A stretch of 47,765 nucleotides of DNA from a bacterium (GTDB taxonomy: Bacteria; 4484-113; JAFGCY01), in the NCBI GenBank assembly GCA_020849855.1, contig JADZFO010000049.1, positions 1 to 47,765 of the forward strand, given 5' to 3'. The first letter of the stretch is position 1. Every line of letters starts with the position of its first letter. This document shows positions 32,501-40,133 of the stretch, one piece after another. Both the position numbers and the translations under genes were made by a program. The notes below the pieces were generated by a model, which ran no database searches, was not told the DNA's origin, and worked only from the letters and a program-made list of their open reading frames with translations.

Positions 32501-32960
32501 GCCGGCGCCGGTTTACGTGAAGACGCACTACGGCGCGGCGGGCCGCGCGCCCAGCCGCCGGCCGATGGCGCCCAAGGTGATGCTGATCAACCAGTACGCC
32601 GGCTCCTGCGGTGACCTCTTCCCCTTCCTCTTCCGCCAGGCCGGGCTGGGCCCGCTGATCGGCGTGCGCACCTGGGGCGGGCTGGTCGGCCTGTCCGGCG
32701 GGGAGAGCTACCTCGACGGCTCCGGCGCGGTGGTGCCCAGCCTTGGCGTCTACAGCCTCGCCGGCGACTGGATCGCCGAGGGCTATGGCGTCGACCCGGA
32801 CATCGAGGTGGTCAACGACCCGACTAGCGTCAGCCGCGGCTACGACCCGCAGCTTGACGCGGCAATTGCGGAAGCGCTCAGGCTGGCCGATGAAGAGCCC
32901 TTCCGGGAGACACCGCCGCCAGCCTATCGCGACAAGAGCGGGGTGCGGACGGAGAGGTAG
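29529..32960 (+). CDS. Exported tricorn-like S41 protease, copy 2
   Basis: 1143 residues, collinear with copy 1 from the mature N-terminus (VPAAMLRYPDVSAEHIVFVY versus LPQAMLRSPDISAGQVAFIY) to the end. Signal peptide ends near ARAAEVPA. The start at 29529 follows GGAG and a TATACT; a frame-open ATG at 29481 overlaps that promoter. The linker is different: Pro/Ala/Thr-rich (about 570-610) instead of Ala/Glu/Lys, and the acidic Glu-run of copy 1 is missing. Catalytic residues: His798 (NVGHTY), Ser1026 in YAGSCGDLFPF and Glu1084 (EGYGVDPDIEV). Cys replaces the Gly after the nucleophile, next to the oxyanion hole, which may change activity. Tandem duplication, separate promoter. Confidence 0.93.
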   Translation: MPSFRAAFPFAAHALNAALLCAAALCILQPARAAEVPAAMLRYPDVSAEHIVFVYDNDVWIAPKEGGSAWPLSSPAGAESFPRFSPDGRRVAFSAAYEGNTDVYELPIGGGTPRRLSYQPYGARVVDYAPDGRVVYETGDVATAESQLWYADPQGGLPERLALKYGDMASFSADGEWIAYTPWRHIWQDGSWNRYQGGQDADVWTFNLKTLESRAIADWPGTDDVPMVHGETVFYLSDRGPEHRRNIWSCDLRGEKHTQITHFKNGEVRWPAIGPSDIVFQQAGRLWLLPLSSLQPRRVEISLSGDRRHLQPYTHSEAGMPQAWSMSPGGKRLAVESHGDIWSIPGREGVQYNLTPTDGFAERDPHWSPDGKWIAYVSDQSGMYEIWLRPADEEGEARQLTQGSPQRMFWLNWSPDSRYLLCLDRSSTYFVVNAETGAKTVLATDHYGAINAWTGWASLSAAWAPDSRWVALVLSDVTTRNGVIHLVNIETLEKQAVTSPLVPCSFPAFDQNGELLYFSTDQSYSPVFSDQEDYDANYVFANSSRLAALTLRRDVKSPLLPINQEEERLPAETAAPETAPAPTAAPPADPPAAPDTAPAAPEAAQPLKIDFEGIAGRIIALPLPAGNISALAAGRDKLFYLRWPNAGTWGPPELHMLDIAMLRSGTPTGLPGPDGRPGGPDFTLLSGVWGYQLSPDASLLAVSANGGLFITAAAPGAALDKPVPLPERLKSIDPRSEWRQVIFENWRAFKEKFYDPGLHGVDWDGARDRALALLPYVSCREDFGFVLAEMNAELNVGHTYVWSAGSDWASGYGLGLLGCDFERASDSAGRPGIRFGRIYRSADGELDTRSPLLTPGVDVREGQFLLAINEQPVQAGDNPYRLLLGQAGRTVKLSVGDSAVRDDSTRELLINALGWDGELRHRAWVEDQRRYVAQKSGGRLGYIHVRNTSNEGRIDLQRQLNSQCNSEALIIDERYNGGGSLPLRFIDLLREPAPVYVKTHYGAAGRAPSRRPMAPKVMLINQYAGSCGDLFPFLFRQAGLGPLIGVRTWGGLVGLSGGESYLDGSGAVVPSLGVYSLAGDWIAEGYGVDPDIEVVNDPTSVSRGYDPQLDAAIAEALRLADEEPFRETPPPAYRDKSGVRTER

Positions 32961-33364
32961 GACGTCTCTCAGATGGCTCGATCAACCGGCTTAACTTCAT
33001 GACCTGTGTCGCTATGCATCTTTCAGGGATGATCCGCCGCGCTTATGACTGGTTGAGCGCCACACCAGGGCGGGCTCACAACGTCCGTACTCAAGGCGGT
33101 GTAACACTTCAATGGCGCCATGGTTCATCATGCCCGCCGCAGGCAGACAGGCGGGGGTGCCATGAATAATGAGTAGTGACCTCCCCCCGCCCACAGCCGC
33201 CAATAGACGGCTGAATCAGTGCCAGGAACAGCCTGCCAAGACTCACCTGACCACCCACACATACATTTGCCTTAAATGCTAACAAGACCGGCCTGCGAAA
33301 GGTGCTATCAAAATTGAGCTTTTCAAAGTTGTCTTTCGGACGGGCATAGCCTGGCGCCGCGGCC
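32961..33364. other. 404-base gap with no recognised gene
   Basis: Short frames only, none with a credible RBS or family similarity. It is AT-richer than its surroundings towards the right end. No tRNA, terminator with a clear T-run, or transposon end was seen. Confidence 0.6.
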
Positions 33365-33370
33365 TACAAT
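33365..33370 (+). promoter_or_regulatory. -10 element (TACAAT) of the aldo-keto reductase gene, leaderless type
   Basis: TACAAT 6 nt before the ATG at 33377, the same hexamer as at gltX. Confidence 0.6.
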
Positions 33371-33376
33371 CTGTCC

Positions 33377-34546
33377 ATGAGCAAGCCCGCCAACCCCAAG
33401 ACCTACGCCCTCGACAACTATGTGCTGCTGGGCTCCAGCGGCCTGCGCGTCAGCCCGCTGTGCCTGGGAACCATGACCTTCGGCACCGAGTGGGGCTGGG
33501 GCGCGGACAAGGACGATTCGCGCGCGATCTTCGCGGCCTACGCCGAGCGCGGCGGCAACTTCATTGACACCGCCAACCGCTACACCCAGGGCACCAGCGA
33601 GGAGTATGTCGGCGACTTCGTGCGCGAGGAGCGCTGGGCCGGCGGGCGCGAGCGCTTCGTCATCGCCACCAAGTGCACGCTGAACATGCGCGAGGGCGAC
33701 CCCAACGCCGGCGGCAACCACCGCAAGAACATCGTGCAATCGGTGGAGGCCAGCCTGCGGCGCCTGAAGACCGACTACATCGACCTGTTCTGGATCCACG
33801 TCTGGGAGTTCCGCACCCCGGTGGAGGAAACCATGCGCGCTCTGGACGACCTGGTGCGCGCGGGCAAGCTGCTGTATATCGGCATCTCGGATGTCCCGGC
33901 CTGGAAGGTGGCGCAGGCCAACACCCTGGCCGCCCTGCGCGGCTGGACGCCCTTCTGCGCGCTGCAGATCGAATACTCGCTGATCGAGCGCACCGTGGAG
34001 CGCGAGCTGATGCCGATGGCCCGCGAGCTGGGCATCGGGGTAACGCCCTGGTCGCCGCTGGCCGGCGGCGTGCTGAGCGGGAAGTACAACCTGGCCAAGG
34101 CGCGGGCCCAGGCCGCCGGCGAGGAGATGCAGTGGGAGGAGGGCACGCGGGCCCAGCGCCTGAAGGACGGCCTGTCCGGCGAGGACGGCCCGCGGCGCCT
34201 GGGCATTGCGCAGAGCGCGCTGGACATCGCCACCGAGCTGGGTTTCAATCCTGACGCCCCGGCCGGGACGGCCCAGGCGACGCCCAGCCAGGTTGCTCTG
34301 GCCTGGCTGCTGCGCCAGCCGGGGGTAAGCAGCCCGATCATCGGCGCGCGGACCCTGGCGCAGGTGGAGGACAACCTGGGCGCCCTGGCCCTGGCCTCCG
34401 AGGGCTCCGCGCTGACGGAGGAGCACTGTGAACGCCTCAGCGAGGCCAGCAAGGTGGACCCGGGCTTCCCGATGCGCTTCCTCAACAACCCGGGCCTGCG
34501 CCAGATCCTGGATGGCGGCACCGTGATCGAAACACGCTGGCCCTAG
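33377..34546 (+). CDS. Aldo-keto reductase
   Basis: 389 residues, a (beta/alpha)8 NADPH-dependent oxidoreductase acting on carbonyl compounds in the cytosol. The catalytic tetrad is visible: Asp64 and Tyr69 in NFIDTANRYTQG, Lys99 in VIATKCT and His141 in LFWIHVWEF. Further family marks: LGSSGLRVSPLCLGTMTFG at the N-terminus, LQIEYSLIERTVERELMPMA, TPWSPLAGGVLSGKY and the cofactor-binding end SSPIIGARTLAQVEDNLGAL. Length and the GxxSPL motif place it near the YajO/Tas or Kv-beta-like AKRs. The substrate is not predictable. Monocistronic. Confidence 0.95.
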   Translation: MSKPANPKTYALDNYVLLGSSGLRVSPLCLGTMTFGTEWGWGADKDDSRAIFAAYAERGGNFIDTANRYTQGTSEEYVGDFVREERWAGGRERFVIATKCTLNMREGDPNAGGNHRKNIVQSVEASLRRLKTDYIDLFWIHVWEFRTPVEETMRALDDLVRAGKLLYIGISDVPAWKVAQANTLAALRGWTPFCALQIEYSLIERTVERELMPMARELGIGVTPWSPLAGGVLSGKYNLAKARAQAAGEEMQWEEGTRAQRLKDGLSGEDGPRRLGIAQSALDIATELGFNPDAPAGTAQATPSQVALAWLLRQPGVSSPIIGARTLAQVEDNLGALALASEGSALTEEHCERLSEASKVDPGFPMRFLNNPGLRQILDGGTVIETRWP

Positions 34547-34752
34547 CTATCCGCGGCAGTGTGGGACCGCGGTCTGGCAGCCGCAGCGGTCTGCCTGTGA
34601 ATGGCCTGCCACCGCTGTTTGACTGGCGCGCCTGCTGCGCAGCGCCAGGCTGAGCTTGTTGACTCTTCAAGCGGGATAGCTTTCTGGAGATTTGTCGCAT
34701 TTTCCGGCCGGACAAAACTACAAGGCCGAACTGCATGATATTAAGACAAATA

Positions 34753-34771
34753 GCATCGCTGATAGCGATGC
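34753..34771. promoter_or_regulatory. Perfect 8-bp dyad upstream of the first DUF2892 gene
   Basis: GCATCGCT (34753-34760), GAT, AGCGATGC (34764-34771), ending 18 nt before the GTG start and just before its SD. A hairpin or a repressor operator; the partner gene at 35200 has a different dyad in the matching place. Confidence 0.5.
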
Positions 34772-34789
34772 GGGCACCGGAGGTGTATT

Positions 34790-34975
34790 GTGAGCTGCAA
34801 CGTGGGCGGCGTGGACCGCATTATCCGTATCGTCATCGGCCTCGGCATGATCGCCTTCGCCGTCATCACCAGGCAGTGGTGGGGCCTGATAGGTGTGGTC
34901 CCCCTGCTCACCGCCGCCATCGGCTGGTGCCCGCTTTACCTGCCATTCAAGCTGAGCACCTGCAAGACAAACTAG
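34790..34975 (+). CDS. DUF2892 (YgaP transmembrane-like) small membrane protein 1
   Basis: 61 residues with the family pattern CNVGGVDRIIRIVIGL (NxGxxDRxxR), one or two hydrophobic segments, and GWCPLYLPFKLSTC near the C-terminus (CPLY...TC). DUF2892 corresponds to the membrane part of the rhodanese YgaP and often occurs alone or beside sulfur-transfer and redox genes, with conserved Cys near the membrane face; the activity of stand-alone members is not established. The start is GTG because GGAGG lies 6-7 nt before it. It is followed by a terminator. Confidence 0.85.
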   Translation: MSCNVGGVDRIIRIVIGLGMIAFAVITRQWWGLIGVVPLLTAAIGWCPLYLPFKLSTCKTN

Positions 34976-35004
34976 CCCATCTTCTTACCTCCCATCTAAA
35001 AGCC

Positions 35005-35028
35005 GGGGCAGCAGCCTGCTGCCCCCTT
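35005..35028 (+). terminator. Intrinsic terminator after the first DUF2892 gene
   Basis: GGGGCAGCA (35005-35013), loop GCC, TGCTGCCCC (35017-35025), followed by CTTT. The short T-run makes it moderately strong. Confidence 0.65.
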
Positions 35029-35153
35029 TGCTGTTCAGCTCCGCCACAATCCAGGTCAAGGCTGCCCGCGGACCTGCCTTCCGCCGCCATTCCTGAAAAA
35101 ATCTGCAAAAATCCGCCCCGGACTGCACAAAACCGCGCGAATCACGATAATAT

Positions 35154-35180
35154 ATATCGGCTATCGTAGATAGCTGATAT
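35154..35180. promoter_or_regulatory. 27-bp dyad upstream of the second DUF2892 gene
   Basis: Two 12-base arms (35154-35165 and 35169-35180) around GTA match with a single mismatch; the core is GCTATC-GTA-GATAGC. It directly overlaps the AT-rich promoter-like stretch GATAATATATAT (35146-35157) and ends 5 nt before the SD, the usual place for a repressor operator. Confidence 0.6.
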
Positions 35181-35199
35181 TGCTCTGCGGAGGCATTCC

Positions 35200-35415
35200 A
35201 TGTTGTGCAGCAATCTGGGGACCCTTGATCGTGTTATCCGCCTGGTACTGGGTCTGGCCCTGTGGCTATGGATGGTAAACACTCGCAATTACATCGGCCT
35301 GCTCGGCTTTGTTCTGCTCCTGACGGCCGGCCTGGGCTGGTGCCCGCTGTATCTGCCGCTGCATCTGAAGACCTGCGCTGCGCCGAAGACCGGCCAGCTG
35401 GCCCACAAGCACTAG
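35200..35415 (+). CDS. DUF2892 small membrane protein 2
   Basis: 71 residues, paralogue of the gene at 34790: CSNLGTLDRVIRLVLGLALW, a hydrophobic segment IGLLGFVLLLTAGLGW, then CPLYLPLHLKTC, with a basic His/Lys tail. GGAGG lies 6 nt before the ATG. It has its own upstream dyad and its own terminator, so it forms a separate, probably regulated unit even though it is a tandem duplicate of the neighbour. The conserved Cys pair (CPLY...TC) suggests a redox or sulfur role, inferred only from the family. Confidence 0.87.
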   Translation: MLCSNLGTLDRVIRLVLGLALWLWMVNTRNYIGLLGFVLLLTAGLGWCPLYLPLHLKTCAAPKTGQLAHKH

Positions 35416-35452
35416 CCGTCTGCCGGCGGCAGCCGCAATGTAGGGGTAATAG

Positions 35453-35481
35453 AAAGGGGCGGCCGTGGCCGCCCCTTTTTT
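35453..35481. terminator. Bidirectional terminator between DUF2892 gene 2 and the HtrA-like gene
   Basis: Stem GGGGCGGCC (35456-35464), two-base centre, GGCCGCCCC (35467-35475), with A-run on the left and six T on the right, extending the stem by AT pairs. It serves both convergent genes. Confidence 0.9.
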
Positions 35482-35502
35482 GTTGCTGTGTACAGCCCAG
35501 CC

Positions 35503-36708
35503 TTAGAGGCTGAACTCTGAGTTGTAGCCGCGCTTCACCCCGACCTCCAGGGTCAGGTCGACCTTATCGCGGCCACGGCGAACGCTGACCGGTACCTGCT
35601 TGCCGATAGGCATCTCGAAGATGTAAAGGCGCAGGTCAATGATGGTGTCGAAGTGCCTGTCGTCGAACTCCAGGATCACGTCGCCCTTCTTCAGGCCGGC
35701 GCGCTCGGCGGGGCTGTCCTCGCGGACTGAAAGCACCCGCAGCACATCCGGCTCATAGTGCTTCTCCACCCACTCGGTCATCGCCTGGCTGGCCGCGGCG
35801 CCGCCATCCGCGCTGGACTGCGGGATGTACTCCGGCGGGAAGATCATGTCCATGCCGAACCAGGGGATCTCGTGCTTGCCGTTGTTGAGGATGTCATAGG
35901 CAAACTTGCGGGCGAAGTTGACCGGGATGGTGTAGTTCTCGTTCTGGGTAATCACGGAGCCGGCGCCGAAGTGCGCGTGGTTCAGGCCGATGACCTCGCC
36001 GTCCGCGTTATAGAGCGGGCCGCCGGAGTTACCGCCGTTGATCGCGCTCTGCACGACAAAGCGGTAGGGGCAGTTGGTCATCACCTGCTGCCCGAGGTCC
36101 GTGCGCCATGAGGCCCAGGCGCCAATGTACTCGAAGGGCTCGGCATGCTTGCCCATCACCACACGCATGGTGGTGGTCTGGTGCAGGCCAAAGGTGATAA
36201 ACGGATCGGAGCGGTTGCTCAGAGCGCTGTCCGCGCTGCCGGGGGCGCCGATCGCCAGGGCGGCGTCGCCGATCTGGACCTTGTCGGAATCGCCCATGAC
36301 GTTAACCTCATAGGCATCCGGCGGGATGTCGAAGACCTTCACCAGGGCCACGTCGATGCCGGGCTCGGTGGCGACCAGCTGGCCCTTGTAGGTGCTGTGG
36401 TCCCAGGTCTCGATCTGCAGGATCGCGGTCTCCTGGGCCACGTGGTGGTTGGTCAGGACGTAGGCGGCATTCTCTTCCGGCACAGCCTGGAAGATGAAGC
36501 CCGATCCGATCCAGGCTTCCTGCAGCGGCCCGCCCTGCGAGGCCATGGCTGAAATATAGACCGCGCCCTTGCGCACCTTCTCCACCAGATTGCGGCCGAA
36601 GGTGGAGGTGGCCCCCAGATCGGGGCGATCCTGCATCTTCGGCGCGGCCTGAGCGCTCATGCTCAGCAGCAGCACAAAGACGCCTGCTGCGACAATCCTG
36701 CTGTACAT
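35503..36708 (-). CDS. Exported HtrA/DegP-like serine protease with one PDZ domain
   Basis: 401 residues. The ATG at 36708 follows GGAGGG and starts a signal peptide MYSRIVAAGVFVLLLSMSAQA; an earlier in-frame ATG (36738) overlaps the promoter. Trypsin-like domain with the catalytic triad His89 (TNHHV), Asp119 (PGIDVALVKV) and Ser228 (GGNSGGPL), then a PDZ domain (about 300-390: DSPAERAGLKKGDVILEFD). The trypsin domain has an insert-rich middle (about 165-215). DegP/HtrA proteins degrade or refold damaged envelope proteins. Its single PDZ and soluble secreted form resemble DegS/HhoA-type members. Convergent with the DUF2892 genes. Confidence 0.93.
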   Translation of the reverse strand: MYSRIVAAGVFVLLLSMSAQAAPKMQDRPDLGATSTFGRNLVEKVRKGAVYISAMASQGGPLQEAWIGSGFIFQAVPEENAAYVLTNHHVAQETAILQIETWDHSTYKGQLVATEPGIDVALVKVFDIPPDAYEVNVMGDSDKVQIGDAALAIGAPGSADSALSNRSDPFITFGLHQTTTMRVVMGKHAEPFEYIGAWASWRTDLGQQVMTNCPYRFVVQSAINGGNSGGPLYNADGEVIGLNHAHFGAGSVITQNENYTIPVNFARKFAYDILNNGKHEIPWFGMDMIFPPEYIPQSSADGGAAASQAMTEWVEKHYEPDVLRVLSVREDSPAERAGLKKGDVILEFDDRHFDTIIDLRLYIFEMPIGKQVPVSVRRGRDKVDLTLEVGVKRGYNSEFSL

Positions 36709-36762
36709 ACGATTCCCTCCGCTGAGTACCATAATCATACCGCGAAGCTGCCCCGGACGCGG

Positions 36763-37761
36763 CTATTCCTTGTACCAGTCATACCAGCGCTGGTAGCGCT
36801 TCGCATTGGGATTGGCGAAGAAAAGGTCATAGCGGGCCAGCACGCCACCGGGGGCATTGGCCGCCTTCAGGGCGTCGTAGGCCGCCTGTTCACAGGCGAT
36901 CTCTTCCTCCACTGTCTCCATCACCGTTCCGTTGTAGTGCAGCTCGATATGCCGCAGCTCATGCACCAGCACACCGGCATAGGTGAAGACGTCGCGGTCC
37001 CAGAGCTCGTCCAGCCCGCTGGGGAAAGCGGTGTCAAGCAGCACCAGCACCCGGCGCTGGGAGGGGATGGCCAGGGCGCCGATGCCCTCGAGGCTGCGGC
37101 GGGTTCCATCCGGCTCGACCAGCACGCGCTTGGGCTGGTACTCGATCAGCTCGACTTCCCTGTCGAGACGGTAGTAGTAGGCCGGGGCGCGCTCTTTCAG
37201 CAGGCCCAGCGCCAGACGCGTGCGCAGCTTGAAGCTGTCGGGGCCCTTAATCTCGATCGAGCTGTCGGCGGCCTTGATGGAAGCGATAACCCGGGTGTCA
37301 TGGCCGTCGTAGAGTGCGCTGGAGCCGGCCACCAGAATGCCGTTGGTCAGTACAAAGACCAGGGTGACGCCGGCCAGCAGCAGGCGCCAGCGCTCCCTGC
37401 CGGCCAGGCGGCGCTGCTGGCGCTGTTCTTCAAAGCGCTGGTCCAGGCTGCAGACAAAGGGGAAGCCGCAGCTGCCGCAGACAGACTGGGCGCTGCTCTG
37501 GCGACTTTCACACTGCGGGCAGAGGATGCCTTCGCGCAGCGCATGGCGCTGCGGGGCCTTCTGGGCCTTCTGCTGCTCGCGGAAGAGCAGCCAGCTCAGG
37601 GCGCGCTTGTACCAGGGGGGGCCACTGGCCGCCGGGGGGGTTTCATACTCAATGGGCAGTCGCTGGGGGGCGGACTGGATCCGGCCCAGCGGCCAGCCAC
37701 GCGGGCCGGCTTCGCCCTTGGCGGGCAAACGGGGACCGGGCCCGCTGTCAGTACTGGGCAT
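36763..37761 (-). CDS. Zinc-ribbon, transmembrane, HELRH putative metalloprotease
   Basis: 332 residues from the ATG at 37761. Parts: a Pro-rich N-terminus, a zinc ribbon CPQC...CGSC (Cys81, 84, 95, 98), one membrane helix (about 125-147, LLLAGVTLVFVLTNGILVAG) and an outer domain carrying VLVHELRHIELH (HExxH at 267-271) with a downstream Glu-rich EEEIACEQAAY (285-295) that could give the third zinc ligand of a gluzincin. By topology the ribbon is cytoplasmic and the protease-like domain faces the envelope. I do not recognise this combination as a named family. It lies 38 bases downstream of PBP1 on the same strand, so a role in wall synthesis control is likely by context. Confidence 0.78.
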   Translation of the reverse strand: MPSTDSGPGPRLPAKGEAGPRGWPLGRIQSAPQRLPIEYETPPAASGPPWYKRALSWLLFREQQKAQKAPQRHALREGILCPQCESRQSSAQSVCGSCGFPFVCSLDQRFEEQRQQRRLAGRERWRLLLAGVTLVFVLTNGILVAGSSALYDGHDTRVIASIKAADSSIEIKGPDSFKLRTRLALGLLKERAPAYYYRLDREVELIEYQPKRVLVEPDGTRRSLEGIGALAIPSQRRVLVLLDTAFPSGLDELWDRDVFTYAGVLVHELRHIELHYNGTVMETVEEEIACEQAAYDALKAANAPGGVLARYDLFFANPNAKRYQRWYDWYKE

Positions 37762-37799
37762 CCTTTCAATACCCCCCGACCCGGGCCTGGCATTCAAAA

Positions 37800-40055
37800 C
37801 TAGAAGAAGACATCGCCTTCCCGCGGCGGCTGCCACTGCTCATAGAAGCCATTGTCGTCGCCGCCGCCGCCGGCCTCTTCCTTCTTCTTGGCCTCTTCGG
37901 CGGCCTTCTCTTCTTCGGTCTTCTCGGCTCCGGGCAGTGCCCCGCCGGTGACCGCGCTGCCAAAGCCGCTAAACTTCACGCCCTCGGGCTTGTCGAACTT
38001 GCCCTTCTTGTATTTCGCATGCGAGCTGTGGATCTTGCTCATCAGCGCGCCAAAGGTCTCGGCCGGACAATTGCCGCCGAACATGCGGTTCATCTTCTTC
38101 TTATAGTCGTCGTTGCCGACCCAGACCGCGATCACCAGCTCCGGGCTGTAGCCGACGAACCAGGCGTCGGAATAGTCCTCGCAGGTACCGGTTTTGCCAC
38201 ATATCGTCATTCCGTCGACGCGGGCGCGGCCACCGGTGCCGCGCTCGACGCAGCGCTGCATGTTCTGGATCATGATCCAGGCAGTTTCGGTCGAGATCGC
38301 CTGGTTGGAGCGCGCGGCGATGGCCGTCTCACCATCGTTGGATTCCAGCAGCACGCCGTTGTTGCTGTAAACCCGCCGGATCATGCTGTGCTTGACATGC
38401 CGGCCCATGTTAGGGAAGGTTGTGAAAGCCTCGGCCATTTCCACGGGCCGGATATCCGCCACACCCAGGGGCAGCGACTCCACCTCCGGCAACTCGGCCG
38501 AGATGCCCATGCGCCTGGCGGTCTCGATCACCGCGGGGATGCCGGTGAAGTTGTTGGCCAGGTCAACACAGGCAGCGTTCTTCGACATCTGGAAGGCAAA
38601 GAAAATGCTGACCATGCCGCTGTAGCCGCCGCCAGAGTTGGTGGGCCAGGGCTTGCCGTTCACGTTGCGCAGCGGTGCGTCGCGCAGCAGCAGGCTGGTT
38701 GGGAAGCCCTGCTCATAGGCGGTGGCATAGACAAAGGGCTTAAAGCTGGAGCCCACCTGGCGGCTGGCCAGCATGGCCCGGTTGTACTTGTCGGGCTCGC
38801 CCTTCGCGTTCGGTGAGTCCCACTGGTAACCGCCGACACAGGCCAGCACCTCGCCGCTGTGGGCCTCCATGACCACCACGGCGCCCTGGCTGACCCGGCT
38901 GCCCTTGCGGTACTTGTCGATCTTCTCCTTGAGGATCTGCTCGGCCCACTGCTGGATCTGCGGGTCAATCGTGGTCTGGAAGATCAGGCCCTGGTTCATC
39001 ACCCGGTCTTCGTCATAGGAGCGCGGCAGCACGATGTCCTTCAGATAAGTGGTGAAGTAGGGCGCATGCATGATGGTCTCATCGCGCCACTTCTTGAACT
39101 TCGGCGGGTTGGCGATGGCGGCGTCTATCTCTTCCGCCGTGATCTTGAGGTTCTTGAACTTCTGCGGGTCGGCCTGCTCCAGCTTCTCAAAGAAGTCGCT
39201 GTCCAGGCGGCGCTTCAACAGGCGCAGCACTTCCTTGCGCCGCGACTCCGCGGCCTCGGGATGGTAGTAGGGGTTATAGCTGGTCGGGGCCTGGGGCATG
39301 CCGGCCAGCAGCGCGCACTCCGCCAGGGTCAGCGAGGCCAGGTCCTTGGCGAAGTACTTGCGCGCGGCGGCCTTGACGCCATAGGTCATTCCGCCGAGGT
39401 TGGAGTAGTTCAGGTAGGATTCCAGCAGGCCCTGCTTGGTGAAGCGCTGCTCCAGGGCCGAGGCGAAGATAGCCTCCTGGATCTTGCGGTTGAGGGTCTT
39501 CTCGCTCTTGATCGAGGGCAGGTAGACATTGCGGGCGAGCTGCTGCGTAATCGTGGAACCGCCGCCCTTCACCTCGCCGCCGCGGCGCAGGATGCGCACC
39601 AGCGCGCGGGTGGTGCCCTTGAAGTCCACGCCGCCGTGATAGAAGAAGTCCTTGTCCTCGGTGGAGAGCAGGCAGGCGATCAGCAGTGGCGGGATCTGGT
39701 CATAACTGACGGACTGGCGGTTCTCCTGGCCCACCACCACACCCAGCAGGGTGCCGTGGCCGTTCTGCGGGTTGTAGTCGCGGGCATAGATGCGGGTGGC
39801 CTGGCTGCCCTCTGGCAGGTCGGTATTAACCAGTGAGTTGATGTTCCTGCGCACCTCGCGGTAGGCCTCGTTGAGGAACCACAGGCCGACGGCCAGCAAC
39901 AGCAGGCCCAGCAGCGCGACATAGCCGATCACCAGGGCGGCGCGGGCAATAAAGCGCTGGAAAGGAGTGCCGGCGGGTTTGGCGCGGCCGCTTGCCGGCC
40001 GGTAGGGCACCTTTGCGCCGCGGCGTCCGTTTGTGCTGTTTGGATCAGTCCCCAT
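37800..40055 (-). CDS. Bifunctional penicillin-binding protein 1 (glycosyltransferase and transpeptidase)
   Basis: 751 residues. N-terminal basic cytoplasmic tail, one membrane helix (about 36-62, ALVIGYVALLGLLLLAVGLW), a GT51 glycosyltransferase domain with STEDKDFFYHGGVDFKG (catalytic Glu) and GGSTITQQLARNVYL, then a transpeptidase domain with SSFKPF (SxxK nucleophile Ser), SKNAA (SxN) and CGKTGTCED (KTG). The C-terminus is a Lys/Glu-rich low-complexity tail ending QWQPPREGDVFF. It polymerises and cross-links peptidoglycan. ATG at 40055 preferred (GAGGG six nt upstream); a TTG two codons earlier is possible. First gene of a two-gene operon with the zinc-ribbon/HELRH protein. Similar to PBP1a/PBP2d-type enzymes. 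Confidence 0.95.
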   Translation of the reverse strand: MGTDPNSTNGRRGAKVPYRPASGRAKPAGTPFQRFIARAALVIGYVALLGLLLLAVGLWFLNEAYREVRRNINSLVNTDLPEGSQATRIYARDYNPQNGHGTLLGVVVGQENRQSVSYDQIPPLLIACLLSTEDKDFFYHGGVDFKGTTRALVRILRRGGEVKGGGSTITQQLARNVYLPSIKSEKTLNRKIQEAIFASALEQRFTKQGLLESYLNYSNLGGMTYGVKAAARKYFAKDLASLTLAECALLAGMPQAPTSYNPYYHPEAAESRRKEVLRLLKRRLDSDFFEKLEQADPQKFKNLKITAEEIDAAIANPPKFKKWRDETIMHAPYFTTYLKDIVLPRSYDEDRVMNQGLIFQTTIDPQIQQWAEQILKEKIDKYRKGSRVSQGAVVVMEAHSGEVLACVGGYQWDSPNAKGEPDKYNRAMLASRQVGSSFKPFVYATAYEQGFPTSLLLRDAPLRNVNGKPWPTNSGGGYSGMVSIFFAFQMSKNAACVDLANNFTGIPAVIETARRMGISAELPEVESLPLGVADIRPVEMAEAFTTFPNMGRHVKHSMIRRVYSNNGVLLESNDGETAIAARSNQAISTETAWIMIQNMQRCVERGTGGRARVDGMTICGKTGTCEDYSDAWFVGYSPELVIAVWVGNDDYKKKMNRMFGGNCPAETFGALMSKIHSSHAKYKKGKFDKPEGVKFSGFGSAVTGGALPGAEKTEEEKAAEEAKKKEEAGGGGDDNGFYEQWQPPREGDVFF

Positions 40056-40133
40056 CTTCAACCCTCAGTTTCGCTATCCAGACGCGCCGGCAGCCCCATT
40101 CATTCAGGCCTGCGGCCGCTGTGGGCCTGTCTG

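Noticed and set aside
29730-32528. 932-codon antisense frame opposite the second tricorn-like gene
   Set aside because: Shadow of the real gene; low-complexity Ala/Val/Gln/Gly translation and no RBS.
32961-33376. Possible transposon remnant before the aldo-keto reductase
   Set aside because: No transposase-like words, inverted ends or target duplications were found.
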